Below are positions 26,198 to 35,216 of a DNA stretch of 64,000 bases, piece after piece. Under the pieces are notes generated by a model. It saw only the letters and a program-made list of their open reading frames with translations, made no database searches and was not told the DNA's origin. A program made the position numbers and the translations under genes. Position 1 is the stretch's first letter, and each line of letters starts with the position of its first letter. The stretch is from Roseiflexus castenholzii DSM 13941 (lineage in GTDB: Bacteria > Chloroflexota > Chloroflexia > Chloroflexales > Roseiflexaceae), in NCBI RefSeq assembly GCF_000017805.1, contig NC_009767.1:3348001-3412000 (forward strand), in the 5' to 3' direction.

Positions 26198-26501
26198 CCG
26201 AGGGGGCGTCCCTTCCCGCGACGGGGCGGGGCGCAGACCCGCCCTCGCGCCAGACCGAGGGGGCGTCCCTTCCCGCGACGGGGCGGGGCGCAGACCCGCC
26301 CTCGCGCCAGACCGAGGGGGCGTCCCTTCCCACGACGGGGCGGGGCGCAGACCCGCCCCCGCGCCAGACCGAGGGGGCGTCCCTTCCCGCGACGGGGCGG
26401 GGCGCAGACCCGCCCCCGCGCCAGACCGAGGGGGCGTCCCTTCCCGCGACGGGGCGGGTCTGAGACCCGCCCCAACAGAAGGCGGGTCTCAGACCCGCCC
26501 C
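26198..26501. repeat. 57-bp tandem array plus two palindromes
   Basis: Five units with exact 57-bp spacing start at 26198, 26255, 26312, 26369 and 26426. They are followed by two palindromes built on GGCGGGTCT/AGACCCGCC (26451-26473 and 26481-26501). A related palindrome occurs at 35169-35191. The array sits between the dehydrogenase and the TIM-barrel gene. It would put strong stems just upstream of the TIM-barrel ribosome-binding site. Confidence 0.95.
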
Positions 26502-26518
26502 AACAGGAGAAAAAATCT

Positions 26519-27517
26519 ATGCCACGACCAGTCACTCTTTTCACGGGCCAGTGGGCGGATCTGCCGCTGGCAACGCTAGCCGCCAAAGCCAAAAGTTTCG
26601 GCTACGACGGATTGGAGCTCGCCTGCTGGGGCGACCATTTTGAAGTCGATAAAGCGCTCGAATCCGACCGCTATATCCGCGAAAAGCGCGAACTGCTCGA
26701 ACAGCACGGCTTGCAGTGCTTCGCCATCAGCAACCACCTGGTCGGTCAGTGCGTGTGCGACAACATCGACGAACGCCACAAAGCGATCATCCCGGCGCGC
26801 ATCTGGGGGGACGGTGATCCCGAAGGGGTGCGCCAGCGCGCCGCCGAAGAGATGAAGAACACCGCTCGCGCCGCCGCTGCGTTCGGCGTCAAGCAGGTCA
26901 ACGGTTTCACCGGGTCGTCGATCTGGCACTTGATCTATTCCTTCCCGCCCAACATTCCCGCACAGGTCGAGGCGGGGTACGCCGATTTCGCCGCACGCTG
27001 GAATCCGATTATGGACGTATTCGATGAGGTGGGGGTGCGCTTCGGCTTGGAAGTGCATCCGACCGAGATCGCCTACGATATTGTGACAACCGAGAAAACC
27101 CTGGCGGCGATTGGGCGCCGACCGGCATTCGGCATCAACTTCGATCCTAGCCATCTGATCCATCAGTTTGTCGATCCGGTGCTGTTCATCGAAACATTTG
27201 CCGACCGTATCTACCATGTGCATGTGAAGGAGAGCCGCCGCAACCTGAACGGGCGCACGAGCATTCTGGCGTCGCACCTCAACTTCGGCGACCCGCGTCG
27301 CGGCTGGGATTTCGTGTCGCCAGGGCACGGCGATATTCAGTGGGACCCGATCTTCCGTGCGCTGACCCGCATCGGCTATAACGGTCCCTTGTCGGTCGAG
27401 TGGGAAGACAGCGGCATGGACCGCGAGTTCGGCGCGGCGGAAGCGTGCGCATTGGTGAAGAAGAGCGACTTCCCTCCCAGCGCAGTCGCCTTCGATGCCG
27501 CATTCCAAAAATCGTGA
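26519..27517 (+). CDS. TIM-barrel sugar isomerase/epimerase (xylose isomerase-like, AP endonuclease 2 fold)
   Basis: 332 residues, start fixed by AGGAG at about 26506. 'SFGYDGLELACWGDHFEVDK' opens the barrel. Metal-site candidates are Glu in 'FGLEVHPTEI', Asp/His in 'INFDPSHLIHQ', His in 'IYHVHVKES' and Glu in 'LSVEWEDSGMD'. This family (PF01261) interconverts keto-sugars or inosose intermediates. Located between a Gfo/Idh dehydrogenase and an SDR, it probably acts in the same pathway. The exact substrate is not readable. Confidence 0.85.
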   Translation: MPRPVTLFTGQWADLPLATLAAKAKSFGYDGLELACWGDHFEVDKALESDRYIREKRELLEQHGLQCFAISNHLVGQCVCDNIDERHKAIIPARIWGDGDPEGVRQRAAEEMKNTARAAAAFGVKQVNGFTGSSIWHLIYSFPPNIPAQVEAGYADFAARWNPIMDVFDEVGVRFGLEVHPTEIAYDIVTTEKTLAAIGRRPAFGINFDPSHLIHQFVDPVLFIETFADRIYHVHVKESRRNLNGRTSILASHLNFGDPRRGWDFVSPGHGDIQWDPIFRALTRIGYNGPLSVEWEDSGMDREFGAAEACALVKKSDFPPSAVAFDAAFQKS

Positions 27518-27538
27518 TGCGCAACAGCCGGAGCATGT

Positions 27539-28315
27539 ATGACTCGTTCGCTCGAAGGAAAAGTCGCAGTTGTGACCGGCGCCAGCCGCGAAATCGGTGC
27601 TGCCATGGCGGAGATACTGGCAGCGCATGGGTGCGCGGTGTTGGCGGCGCACTTTGGTGAGGCAGAACGCGCAACAGTGGTCATCGAACGCATCCGCGCA
27701 ACGGGCGGGCGCGCACTGGCATACGATGCCGATCTGTCGAGCATTACGGCGAACCGGGCGCTGATTACCTGTGCAGTAGACGCCTTCGGGCGCGTCGATA
27801 TTCTCGCGGCGAATGCCGGTCTCACAATCAGCGCACCCTTCCTCGATACAACCGAGGAGCAGTGGGATACGCTTTTCGATCTGAATGTCAAAGGGTCATT
27901 CTTTGCGGCGCAGGCGGCAGCGCGCCAGATGATCGCCCAGGGCAACGGCGGGCGGATCGTCTTTTCCGCGTCGGTGACCGGTGTGCAGGCAATTCCCGGA
28001 TTGAGCGCCTATGGCATCACCAAAGCGGCGCTGCGGCACATGGCAAAAACCCTGGCGTGCGAACTCGGTTCATATGGCATCACCGTCAATGCGCTGGGCA
28101 TCGGCGCCATTCTGAATGAGCGCAACCGAACCGATGACCCGGAGTACGAAACGCACTGGGGAAGTGTGACCCCGACCGGGCGCGTCGGTCTGCCCGCTGA
28201 TGTTGCGCAGGCGCTGCTCTTCCTGGTATCGCCGGGGGCAGCGCACGTCACCGGTCAGACGCTCATTATCGACGGCGGGTGGACGTTGACCAGCCCGCTG
28301 CCGCCGTCTTCCTGA
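27539..28315 (+). CDS. Short-chain dehydrogenase/reductase (SDR)
   Basis: 258 residues. Cofactor motif 'VVTGASREIGAAM' has Glu where most classical SDRs have Gly (TGASRGIG). 'ILAANAGLT' is the NAG motif, and catalytic Ser and Tyr-x3-Lys appear in 'VFSASVTG' and 'SAYGITKAAL'. The C-terminus 'GQTLIIDGGWTLTS' is typical. Likely a sugar or polyol oxidoreductase paired with the upstream isomerase and dehydrogenase. Confidence 0.87.
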   Translation: MTRSLEGKVAVVTGASREIGAAMAEILAAHGCAVLAAHFGEAERATVVIERIRATGGRALAYDADLSSITANRALITCAVDAFGRVDILAANAGLTISAPFLDTTEEQWDTLFDLNVKGSFFAAQAAARQMIAQGNGGRIVFSASVTGVQAIPGLSAYGITKAALRHMAKTLACELGSYGITVNALGIGAILNERNRTDDPEYETHWGSVTPTGRVGLPADVAQALLFLVSPGAAHVTGQTLIIDGGWTLTSPLPPSS

Positions 28316-28413
28316 CTCCTGGTATCATACGCGCGGCGCAGAAGCGCCAGAGGATGCGTTCCAACCCAGAACAGGCATCCGCGCATATGACAACCAGGAG
28401 AGAGGAGGAGAGA

Positions 28414-28836
28414 ATGAAACTGGCGCAGGTCGAAGGACTCGAACCGGATGTGATTGCCCGTCTCAGTACGCTCGGCATCGACACAACGAACGATCTCCTT
28501 ACCCGGGGTGCAGAACCTGCCGGTCGTGCTGAGATCACCGGTGCTGTCGGCTTGAGCGAACCGACGCTGCTGGCCCTGTTGTTCCGCGCCGATCTAGAAC
28601 GGGTGCGCGGCGTTGGTTGGGACTACGCCGGGTTGCTGGCAGAAGCGGGGGTCAGCACCGTGACCGATCTGGCATACCGGCAGGCTGAGGAACTGCACAA
28701 GCGTATGGCGGCGATCAACGCTGAACGCAGCCTGGTCAAGCGTGTTCCATCGCTGGCGCAGGTGAGCGCCTGGATCGATCACGCGCGCACGCTGCCCGCC
28801 ATCCTGCGGTTCGGCGGTGGCGGCGAAACATACTGA
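28414..28836 (+). CDS. DUF4332-domain (helix-hairpin-helix-like) protein
   Basis: 140 residues; start chosen after the strong GGAGGAG ribosome-binding site. Two helix-hairpin-helix-like segments, 'VEGLEPDVIARLSTLGIDTT' and 'RVRGVGWDYAGLLAEAGVST', are the mark of DUF4332. The function is unestablished, and its link to the sugar genes is only positional. MITE copy C lies 58 bp downstream. Confidence 0.75.
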   Translation: MKLAQVEGLEPDVIARLSTLGIDTTNDLLTRGAEPAGRAEITGAVGLSEPTLLALLFRADLERVRGVGWDYAGLLAEAGVSTVTDLAYRQAEELHKRMAAINAERSLVKRVPSLAQVSAWIDHARTLPAILRFGGGGETY

Positions 28837-28894
28837 ACCATCGGTCCGGCGCCCTTTGGACAACCTGATCTATTTATCTGGAGGTGCCCTGTTA

Positions 28895-29050
28895 TACCAA
28901 TATACCAATGACGATTGACGATGCCGCATGCTGGTCATTCCGAGCCCTTCGCTTCGCTCAGGGTAAACGCAGCGAGGAATCTGCGCGGGTCGCGCACGAC
29001 CCCTCGCTCTGCGCGGGGTGACCATGCCGGATGGTCACAGGGAATTGGTA
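28895..29050 (-). mobile_element. MITE copy C (156 bp)
   Basis: Flanked by TTA at 28892-28894 and 29051-29053. Its left end carries the terminal TACCAAT twice (28895 and 28903), an 8-bp stutter. The interior is in the opposite orientation to copies A, B, D and F ('GACGATTGACGATGCCGCAT' first). It sits between the DUF4332 gene and the xylose isomerase gene, only 16 bp before the latter's start codon. Confidence 0.92.
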
Positions 29051-29069
29051 TTAGAAGTGAGAGGCTCCG

Positions 29070-30239
29070 ATGAGCGACATGTACGAACCCAAACCCGAAC
29101 ACAAGTTCACTTTCGGTCTCTGGACGGTCGGCAATATCGGACGTGACCCGTTCGGCGAGCCGGTGCGCCATCCGCTCTCGCCGGTCGAGATTGTCCATCT
29201 CCTGGCGGATGTCGGCGCGTATGGCGTCAATTTTCACGATAACGACCTGATTCCGATTGATGCAACGCCAGCCGACCGTGATCGTATCCTGCGTGAGTTC
29301 AAGGCGGCGTTACAAGAAACCGGGCTTGTCGTGCCCATGGCGACGACGAACCTCTTCGCCGATCCGGTCTTCAAGGATGGCGCATTTACGTCAAACGACC
29401 CAAAGGTGCGCGCCTATGCGCTGCAAAAGACCATGCGCGCCATCGACCTGGGAGTCGAATGCGGCGCAAAGGTGTATGTCTTCTGGGGCGGACGCGAGGG
29501 AGTGGAGAGCGATGCCGCAAAGGACCCGCAGGAAGGGCTGAAGCGCTATCGTGAGGTAATCAACTTTCTCTGCGCCTATGTCAAAGATCAGGGGTACGAC
29601 CTGAAATTCGCACTCGAACCAAAACCGAACGAGCCGCGCGGCGACATCTACCTGGCGACCGTCGGGCATGCACTGGCGTTCATCAACACGCTCGACCACC
29701 CCGACATGGTCGGGCTGAACCCGGAAGTCGCGCACGAAACAATGGCGGGGCTGAACTTCCTGCACGGCGTTGCGCAGGCATGGGACGCCGGCAAACTGTT
29801 CCATATCGACCTGAACGATCAGGTGATCGGGCGCTACGATCAGGACTTCCGCTTTGGCGCGGTGAATCTGAAAGCAGCGTTCTTTCTGGTGCGCTTCCTG
29901 GAGAATGTCGGTTACCAGGGAAGCCGTCACTTCGATGCGCACGCCTACCGCACTGAGGATTACGAAGGGGTCAAGACGTTTGCGCGCGGCTGTATGCGCA
30001 CCTACCTGATCCTGAAAGAAAAGGCGCGTCGTTTCGACGGGGATGCCGAAATTCAGGCGCTGCTCGCGGAAATCACAGCTGACGACGGCACGATGGCGCC
30101 GTTTCAGGGTGGCTACAGCCGCGACAAGGCGGATGCACTCAAGGCGCATCCGTTCGATCGCGTCGCGTTGGGGCGGCGCGGGCTGGCGTATGAGCGTCTC
30201 GACCAACTGACCAACGAGTTGCTGCTGGGTGTACGCTAA
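29070..30239 (+). CDS. xylA: Xylose isomerase (class I, actinobacterial type)
   Basis: 389 residues, full length for the short class. Active-site segments: 'GVNFHDNDLIP' (catalytic His), 'VYVFWGGREGVE', 'KFALEPKPNEPRGDIYL' (metal Glu and Lys), 'GLNPEVAHETMAG' (Glu, His), 'HIDLNDQ' (Asp) and 'SRHFDAHAYRTED' (Asp). It converts D-xylose to D-xylulose. The kinase for the next step is at 33596. Its promoter region has been replaced by a MITE ending 17 bp upstream, so transcription may come from upstream genes. Confidence 0.95.
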   Translation: MSDMYEPKPEHKFTFGLWTVGNIGRDPFGEPVRHPLSPVEIVHLLADVGAYGVNFHDNDLIPIDATPADRDRILREFKAALQETGLVVPMATTNLFADPVFKDGAFTSNDPKVRAYALQKTMRAIDLGVECGAKVYVFWGGREGVESDAAKDPQEGLKRYREVINFLCAYVKDQGYDLKFALEPKPNEPRGDIYLATVGHALAFINTLDHPDMVGLNPEVAHETMAGLNFLHGVAQAWDAGKLFHIDLNDQVIGRYDQDFRFGAVNLKAAFFLVRFLENVGYQGSRHFDAHAYRTEDYEGVKTFARGCMRTYLILKEKARRFDGDAEIQALLAEITADDGTMAPFQGGYSRDKADALKAHPFDRVALGRRGLAYERLDQLTNELLLGVR

Positions 30240-30271
30240 ACGACCGGTAAAATAACGATTTTTTCATTTCG

Positions 30272-30305
30272 AAGCGCGCTGTAACGCAGCGCGCTTTGGT
30301 TTTTA
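30272..30305 (+). terminator. Rho-independent terminator after xylA
   Basis: AAGCGCGCTG (30272-30281), loop TAACG, CAGCGCGCTT (30287-30296), then TGGTTTTTA. A perfect 10-bp stem with a T-run, 33 bp after the xylA stop. The remaining gap to 30520 holds repeats of 'ATAACGATYTTTTCA' (30252 and 30346) and no gene I can support. Confidence 0.85.
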
Positions 30306-30520
30306 AGGCTTGCGAACGAGGATTTTTCAACTCTTTCGCTCTGAATAACGATCTTTTCAGAATGATTGACGATGGGTGCTACGAATGAATATAGTGCGAT
30401 TGTCCGACGTTCGAGTAAAGCAAAGAGGGTGATCCTCGTCCGAATCACCGTCCGATGCGCGCGTGTGTCAGCGTCGAGCGCCAAGGGGAAGAGTGTCAGC
30501 GCATCTGTCAGGAGGCGAGT

Positions 30521-33517
30521 ATGCTGTGTGTGCGTCGTTGGATGCTGGTGTGGACCCTGATGGTCGTACTCCTTGGCGGATTGCCCGCCGGACCGGTCGC
30601 TCTTCGAGATGAACCGGCGGCTCTGGCGCAGAGCACTCCCGAAGCACCGCAGCCGGGCGATGTGTTTCGTGAGTTTGTATTTCCGCAGCGCCTGACTCTC
30701 TGTTTTCGACCATCGAACCCTGCATCGTGCAACAATGTTCCGAGAGAGCGTTCCGCCGGGCTGACGTTCAATCCGGCAGGCGCAACGCGGGCTGAACTGG
30801 CCGTCGAATACTGGGGCGGACACATCGGCACACGCCAGCATTTCCGGGTCAATAGTCAAGACTACTGGCAGCCGCTGCCACCGATCCAGAACGTTCCCTC
30901 CGGCGCTCGACAGCAGTGTTACTTCCGCACCATTCTGGGGGGCACGCTGCCGCTCGATTTGAGTCAGTTGCGCAATGGCGAAAATCGTTTCCGATTCACC
31001 ATTGAGCATAACAATCAATACGGCCAGGATACGCAATGTCCCGGCAACTTTGGTTGGGGTACAACCTATATCTATGGCTTTACTGCGCGGCTGTACTATA
31101 CGCCTGGCAGCATCCCCGCTCCGAGCGGCAGCATTACCTCACCCGCAGAGAACACGTCCATTGGTGAGATGCCGCAGATCACCGTCCAGGCAACGCCTCC
31201 CGCCGGAAGGACGATTGCGCGCGTCGATGTGATCGGCGAATACCTTGACTATGACTGGGATGGCGACGGCGTGCTGCGCGAGTGGCAGTATCAACTGGTG
31301 CGTGGGCAGATGCAACGCCATATCGGTTGGGCAGTGCGCGACGGCAGTGTGTACCGTGTGGTGTGGAATACCACCTGGATACCGGATCAGGTCGATGCCG
31401 ACGGAAACCTGCTGCCGGTGCGCCTGATGGCGCGGATCACCGACAGTGACGGGGTTTCGTTCATGACTGCCGCGCGCACGGTCTGGTTTCAGCGCAGCGG
31501 GCGCCAGGTGCGGATGTACACCTCCTCGCACGACCGCGATAACCAGCGTGTCTACGGCGTACCGCAGAATTTCGGTCCGCGCAATATGAGCACGTCAACG
31601 CCGCCGCTTACGACAACCATCACGATTGCGGACAACCCGGCCGGCGCCGCCTCAGCGCGCATGATCATTCATACCTGGGCAGGCGACCAGACCAAAGAAG
31701 AGCCGACGGTGCGCGATCGAATCACGATCAACAATGCGACAGTTGTCAATGTGAATGGCTCTCCCCCTACCCCGCCAATCGGCGCCGATCATCACTGGAG
31801 CTTCGACTGGCGCGATGTACCGGTATCGGCGCTGATCCAGGGGGATAACCTCTTCGGCGTGTGGACCAATCGCCAGGGACATCATCTGGAGATCCAATGG
31901 CCCGGTCCGGCAATCATGGTCGAACGAGTTGATGCACCATATGCGCACGATCAGGTCATCGTCACCCCGGAAGACACCCCGATCACCATTACGCTGACCG
32001 GCTCGACGCCTTTTCTCAACCCGCTGACGATTACCCCAAGCACGGGTCCGTCGCGCGGAACGCTTGGCGGCACAGGCGCCACGCGCGTCTATACCCCACA
32101 GACCAATTATAACGGCTTGGACCGGTTTGACTTTCGCGTTTTCAGCAGTGATGGCGAGGATACCGGAACCATTCATATTGTCGTTACCCCGGTGAACGAT
32201 GCACCGGTGCTGAATCCTGCGCCGCGAACGTTCCCCGCCATTCCTGAAGACGTTCCCGATACCGGCAATTCAGGAACGACGGTGGGTGCATTGCTCAGCG
32301 GTACGGTCACCGATCCCGACCCTGATGCGCTTCCCGCAGGGGTGGCGCTGACCGGCGCGAGCGGCAATGGAACCTGGCAATACTCACTCGACGGCAATGC
32401 CTGGCTGGATGTCGGCACAGTGGCGCCAACCAGCACCCTGCTGCTCGAACCATCGGCGCGGCTGCGGTTCCGCCCGGCGCCGAATTTCTTTGGTCAGGCA
32501 AGCATCACCTATCGCGCCTGGGATCGTAGTGATGGACTCGCCGGCGGTCAACGCAACGTCAACCCCGGCAACGGTGGCGGAACCAGCGCCTACAGCAGCG
32601 TCACGGCAACTGCGACGGTTACCGTGACACCGGTTAACGATCCGCCAGAGATCGCACTGTCCGATGGCGTTACAACAACCCATGTTCTGACGCCGTTCAG
32701 CATCAGCGGTTCATCCTTCGACATTGATAACGAAACATTGACCGTGACCGTCAATTTTGGCGATGGCGCATCGGCGCAGACCACTGCGTCCCCCCCGGAT
32801 CGAGCATTCACATTCACCCATGCCTATCAACGCAGCGGAACCTACACCGTCACAGTGACGGTGCGCGACTCGGAGAACGCGACCGCCAGTTCCTCATTTG
32901 TGATGCGCGCAATCAACGACCCGCCAACTGTGACGTTCAATGCCGATAACCCTGCAACTGCGCATATTTTCACCCCGTACAACGGCGCCGGTTCGTTCTT
33001 TGATGCCGAGAACGACAATATTGCTCTTCAGATTGACTTTGGCGACGGCACAGCGACTCAGTCGCTCACTGCTTCGCCGGATGGCGCCTTTACCTTCAGC
33101 CATCAGTACCAGCGTAGCGGAACCTACACGATCACAGTGACCGCGCTCGACACCGAATCCGCCACCCGCGCAACACAGGTTGTGCGGGTCGTCAATGACC
33201 CGCCAACCGTGCGGGTGAACGCCCCGGGTCAGGTCCGGCTTGGTGAGACGTTCATTGGTGCAGGCTCATTTGCCGATATTGAAGAGGTTGCGCTGAGTTC
33301 CTGGACTGCGACCGTCGATTACGGCGATGGCGGCGGACCGCAACCATTGACGCTGTCCGGCGATAAGACGTTCGTTCTGAACCATGCCTATGCAGAGGAA
33401 GGAATATATACCGTGACAGTGCGCGTGACCGATGTCGAGGGCGCTGTTGGAGTTGCAACCATCTCTGTGCGTGTATCGCGGTTCTTCTTTGTGCATATTC
33501 CGCTGGTTACACGATAG
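30521..33517 (+). CDS. Large secreted/surface protein with cadherin-like and PKD domains
   Basis: 998 residues; start after GGAGGCGAGT. Signal peptide about 1-36. A beta-rich N-terminal half (about 40-480) of unknown family follows, then cadherin/VCBS-like modules marked by 'VTPVNDAPVLNPAP', then three PKD domains (typical 'VNFGDGA...FTHAYQRSGTYTVTV', 'IDFGDGT...YQRSGTYTITV', 'VDYGDGG...HAYAEEGIYTVTV'). It ends 'FFFVHIPLVTR', a short aromatic and Pro-Leu-Val tail that may be a sorting or anchoring signal (inference). Placed between xylA and xylB, it may bind extracellular polysaccharide. Confidence 0.8.
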   Translation: MLCVRRWMLVWTLMVVLLGGLPAGPVALRDEPAALAQSTPEAPQPGDVFREFVFPQRLTLCFRPSNPASCNNVPRERSAGLTFNPAGATRAELAVEYWGGHIGTRQHFRVNSQDYWQPLPPIQNVPSGARQQCYFRTILGGTLPLDLSQLRNGENRFRFTIEHNNQYGQDTQCPGNFGWGTTYIYGFTARLYYTPGSIPAPSGSITSPAENTSIGEMPQITVQATPPAGRTIARVDVIGEYLDYDWDGDGVLREWQYQLVRGQMQRHIGWAVRDGSVYRVVWNTTWIPDQVDADGNLLPVRLMARITDSDGVSFMTAARTVWFQRSGRQVRMYTSSHDRDNQRVYGVPQNFGPRNMSTSTPPLTTTITIADNPAGAASARMIIHTWAGDQTKEEPTVRDRITINNATVVNVNGSPPTPPIGADHHWSFDWRDVPVSALIQGDNLFGVWTNRQGHHLEIQWPGPAIMVERVDAPYAHDQVIVTPEDTPITITLTGSTPFLNPLTITPSTGPSRGTLGGTGATRVYTPQTNYNGLDRFDFRVFSSDGEDTGTIHIVVTPVNDAPVLNPAPRTFPAIPEDVPDTGNSGTTVGALLSGTVTDPDPDALPAGVALTGASGNGTWQYSLDGNAWLDVGTVAPTSTLLLEPSARLRFRPAPNFFGQASITYRAWDRSDGLAGGQRNVNPGNGGGTSAYSSVTATATVTVTPVNDPPEIALSDGVTTTHVLTPFSISGSSFDIDNETLTVTVNFGDGASAQTTASPPDRAFTFTHAYQRSGTYTVTVTVRDSENATASSSFVMRAINDPPTVTFNADNPATAHIFTPYNGAGSFFDAENDNIALQIDFGDGTATQSLTASPDGAFTFSHQYQRSGTYTITVTALDTESATRATQVVRVVNDPPTVRVNAPGQVRLGETFIGAGSFADIEEVALSSWTATVDYGDGGGPQPLTLSGDKTFVLNHAYAEEGIYTVTVRVTDVEGAVGVATISVRVSRFFFVHIPLVTR

Positions 33518-33595
33518 CCGGCGAATGTCTTGACGATCCTCCAGAACGCGCTATGATCTCTGGAGGATCCGCTTTGCCACTTAAGGAACATACCC

Positions 33596-35116
33596 ATGCC
33601 CGCCTATCTTCTCGGTCTTGATATCGGCACCACCGGCGCCAGAGCGTTGCTCTGCGATGAAAATGGCCAGGTTCTGGTGGTCGCAACCGCTGAATACCCG
33701 CTCTCGACGCCCCAACCGCTCTGGAGCGAGCAGAATCCAGAGGACTGGTGGCGCGGCGCATGTGAGGCGCTTCGCACCGTCGTGGTGCAGGCAGGCGTTG
33801 CGCCGGAGCAGATTGCAGGATTGGGATTGACCGGACAGATGCATGGGTCGGTCTTTCTCGACGAACAGGATCGAGTTCTTCGTCCGGCGCTCTTATGGAA
33901 CGACCAGCGCACGGCTGCGGAGTGCGCCGAAATCACGCAGCGCGTTGGCGCCGAACGTCTGATTGCCATTGCCGGAAACCCGGCGCTGACCGGGTTTCAG
34001 GCGCCCAAGATTCTCTGGCTGCGCAATCACGAACCAGAGCATTATGCGCGAGTCGCGCAGGTGCTTCTGCCGAAGGATTATATCCGCCGCAAACTGACCG
34101 GCATCAGCGCCACCGATGCCGCCGACGCCGCCGGTACCCTGTTGCTCGATCTGCGGCGTCGCGATTGGAGCGCTGAAATCCTGGCAGCGCTCGACATTCC
34201 GCGCGCCTGGCTTCCGCGCGTGTTCGAGGGACCAGAAGTCACCGGAGGTCTGCTGACAGAGGTTGCCACAGACCTGGGATTGCCCGCCGGTCTGCCGGTC
34301 ATCGCTGGCGGCGGCGACAATGCAGCGGCAGCGGTCGGCTCTGGCATTGTGCAGCCCGGCATCGTCAGCAGTAGCATCGGCACCAGCGGCGTGATTTTTG
34401 CCCATTCCGACGAGATTGCGCTCGATCCGCAAGGTCGCCTGCACACCTTCTGCCACAGTGTGCCGGGACGGTACCACCTGATGGCGGTCACGCTGGCGGC
34501 AGGCGGTTCGTTCCGCTGGTTCCGCGATACATTACGCGCGGTTGCCGGTCAGAACCTCGGCTACGACGATCTGACCGCGCTGGCGGCATCGGTTTCGCCT
34601 GGCGCCGAAGGGTTGATCTTCCTGCCCTATCTCAGCGGTGAACGCACGCCGCACCTCGATCCGCTGGCGCGCGGCGCGTTCATTGGGTTGACGGCACGCC
34701 ACACCCTGGCGCACATGGCGCGTGCCGTCATGGAAGGGGTGGTGTTCTCACTGCGCGACGGGCTGGAGATTATGCGCAGCCTGGGCATTGCGCCGGCACA
34801 GATCCGCGCTACCGGCGGCGGGGGCAAAAGCCCGCTCTGGCGACAAATGCAGGCAGACATCTACGCTACCGATGTGGCAACGCTGGCGGCTGAAGAGGGA
34901 CCTGCATACGGCGCGGCGCTGCTCGCCGGGGTTGGCGCAGGGGTCTTCCAGGATGTGGACGATGCTGTAGCCCGCTGCGTGAGGCTGACCACGACGACTA
35001 AGCCCGATGATCGCGCCGTCGTGCGATACGATGAGGTTTATGCCATCTACCGCGATATGTATGCCATCCTGTGCAGCGGCATGCATCGCCTGGCGCATGT
35101 TGCGATCACCCCGTAA
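33596..35116 (+). CDS. xylB: Xylulokinase
   Basis: 506 residues, FGGY family. N-terminal ATPase motif 'LLGLDIGTTGARALLCDENG', substrate segment 'GLGLTGQMHGSVFLD', 'LLWNDQRTAAEC', catalytic Asp in 'IAGGGDNAAAAVGSG', and C-terminal nucleotide site 'RATGGGGKSPLWRQM'. It phosphorylates D-xylulose to xylulose 5-phosphate, completing xylose entry with xylA. The genes are separated by the surface-protein gene and a terminator, so they are unlikely to share one transcript. Confidence 0.95.
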   Translation: MPAYLLGLDIGTTGARALLCDENGQVLVVATAEYPLSTPQPLWSEQNPEDWWRGACEALRTVVVQAGVAPEQIAGLGLTGQMHGSVFLDEQDRVLRPALLWNDQRTAAECAEITQRVGAERLIAIAGNPALTGFQAPKILWLRNHEPEHYARVAQVLLPKDYIRRKLTGISATDAADAAGTLLLDLRRRDWSAEILAALDIPRAWLPRVFEGPEVTGGLLTEVATDLGLPAGLPVIAGGGDNAAAAVGSGIVQPGIVSSSIGTSGVIFAHSDEIALDPQGRLHTFCHSVPGRYHLMAVTLAAGGSFRWFRDTLRAVAGQNLGYDDLTALAASVSPGAEGLIFLPYLSGERTPHLDPLARGAFIGLTARHTLAHMARAVMEGVVFSLRDGLEIMRSLGIAPAQIRATGGGGKSPLWRQMQADIYATDVATLAAEEGPAYGAALLAGVGAGVFQDVDDAVARCVRLTTTTKPDDRAVVRYDEVYAIYRDMYAILCSGMHRLAHVAITP

Positions 35117-35168
35117 CTGGACGCTTCAAACGAGCGGTACATCAGCAGAACACTACGCTACACTTGTC

Positions 35169-35191
35169 GGGGCAGGTCTCAGGCTTGCCCC
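35169..35191. repeat. 23-bp palindrome related to those at 26451-26501
   Basis: GGGGCAGG-TCTCAGG-CTTGCCCC, an imperfect hairpin of the same design as the palindromes ending the 57-bp array. It lies 25 bp before the 35217 start codon and could affect that leader. Three related copies in the window suggest a small dispersed hairpin family. Confidence 0.6.
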
Positions 35192-35216
35192 AGTCCCCTT
35201 CTAGAGAGAGTGAGCC

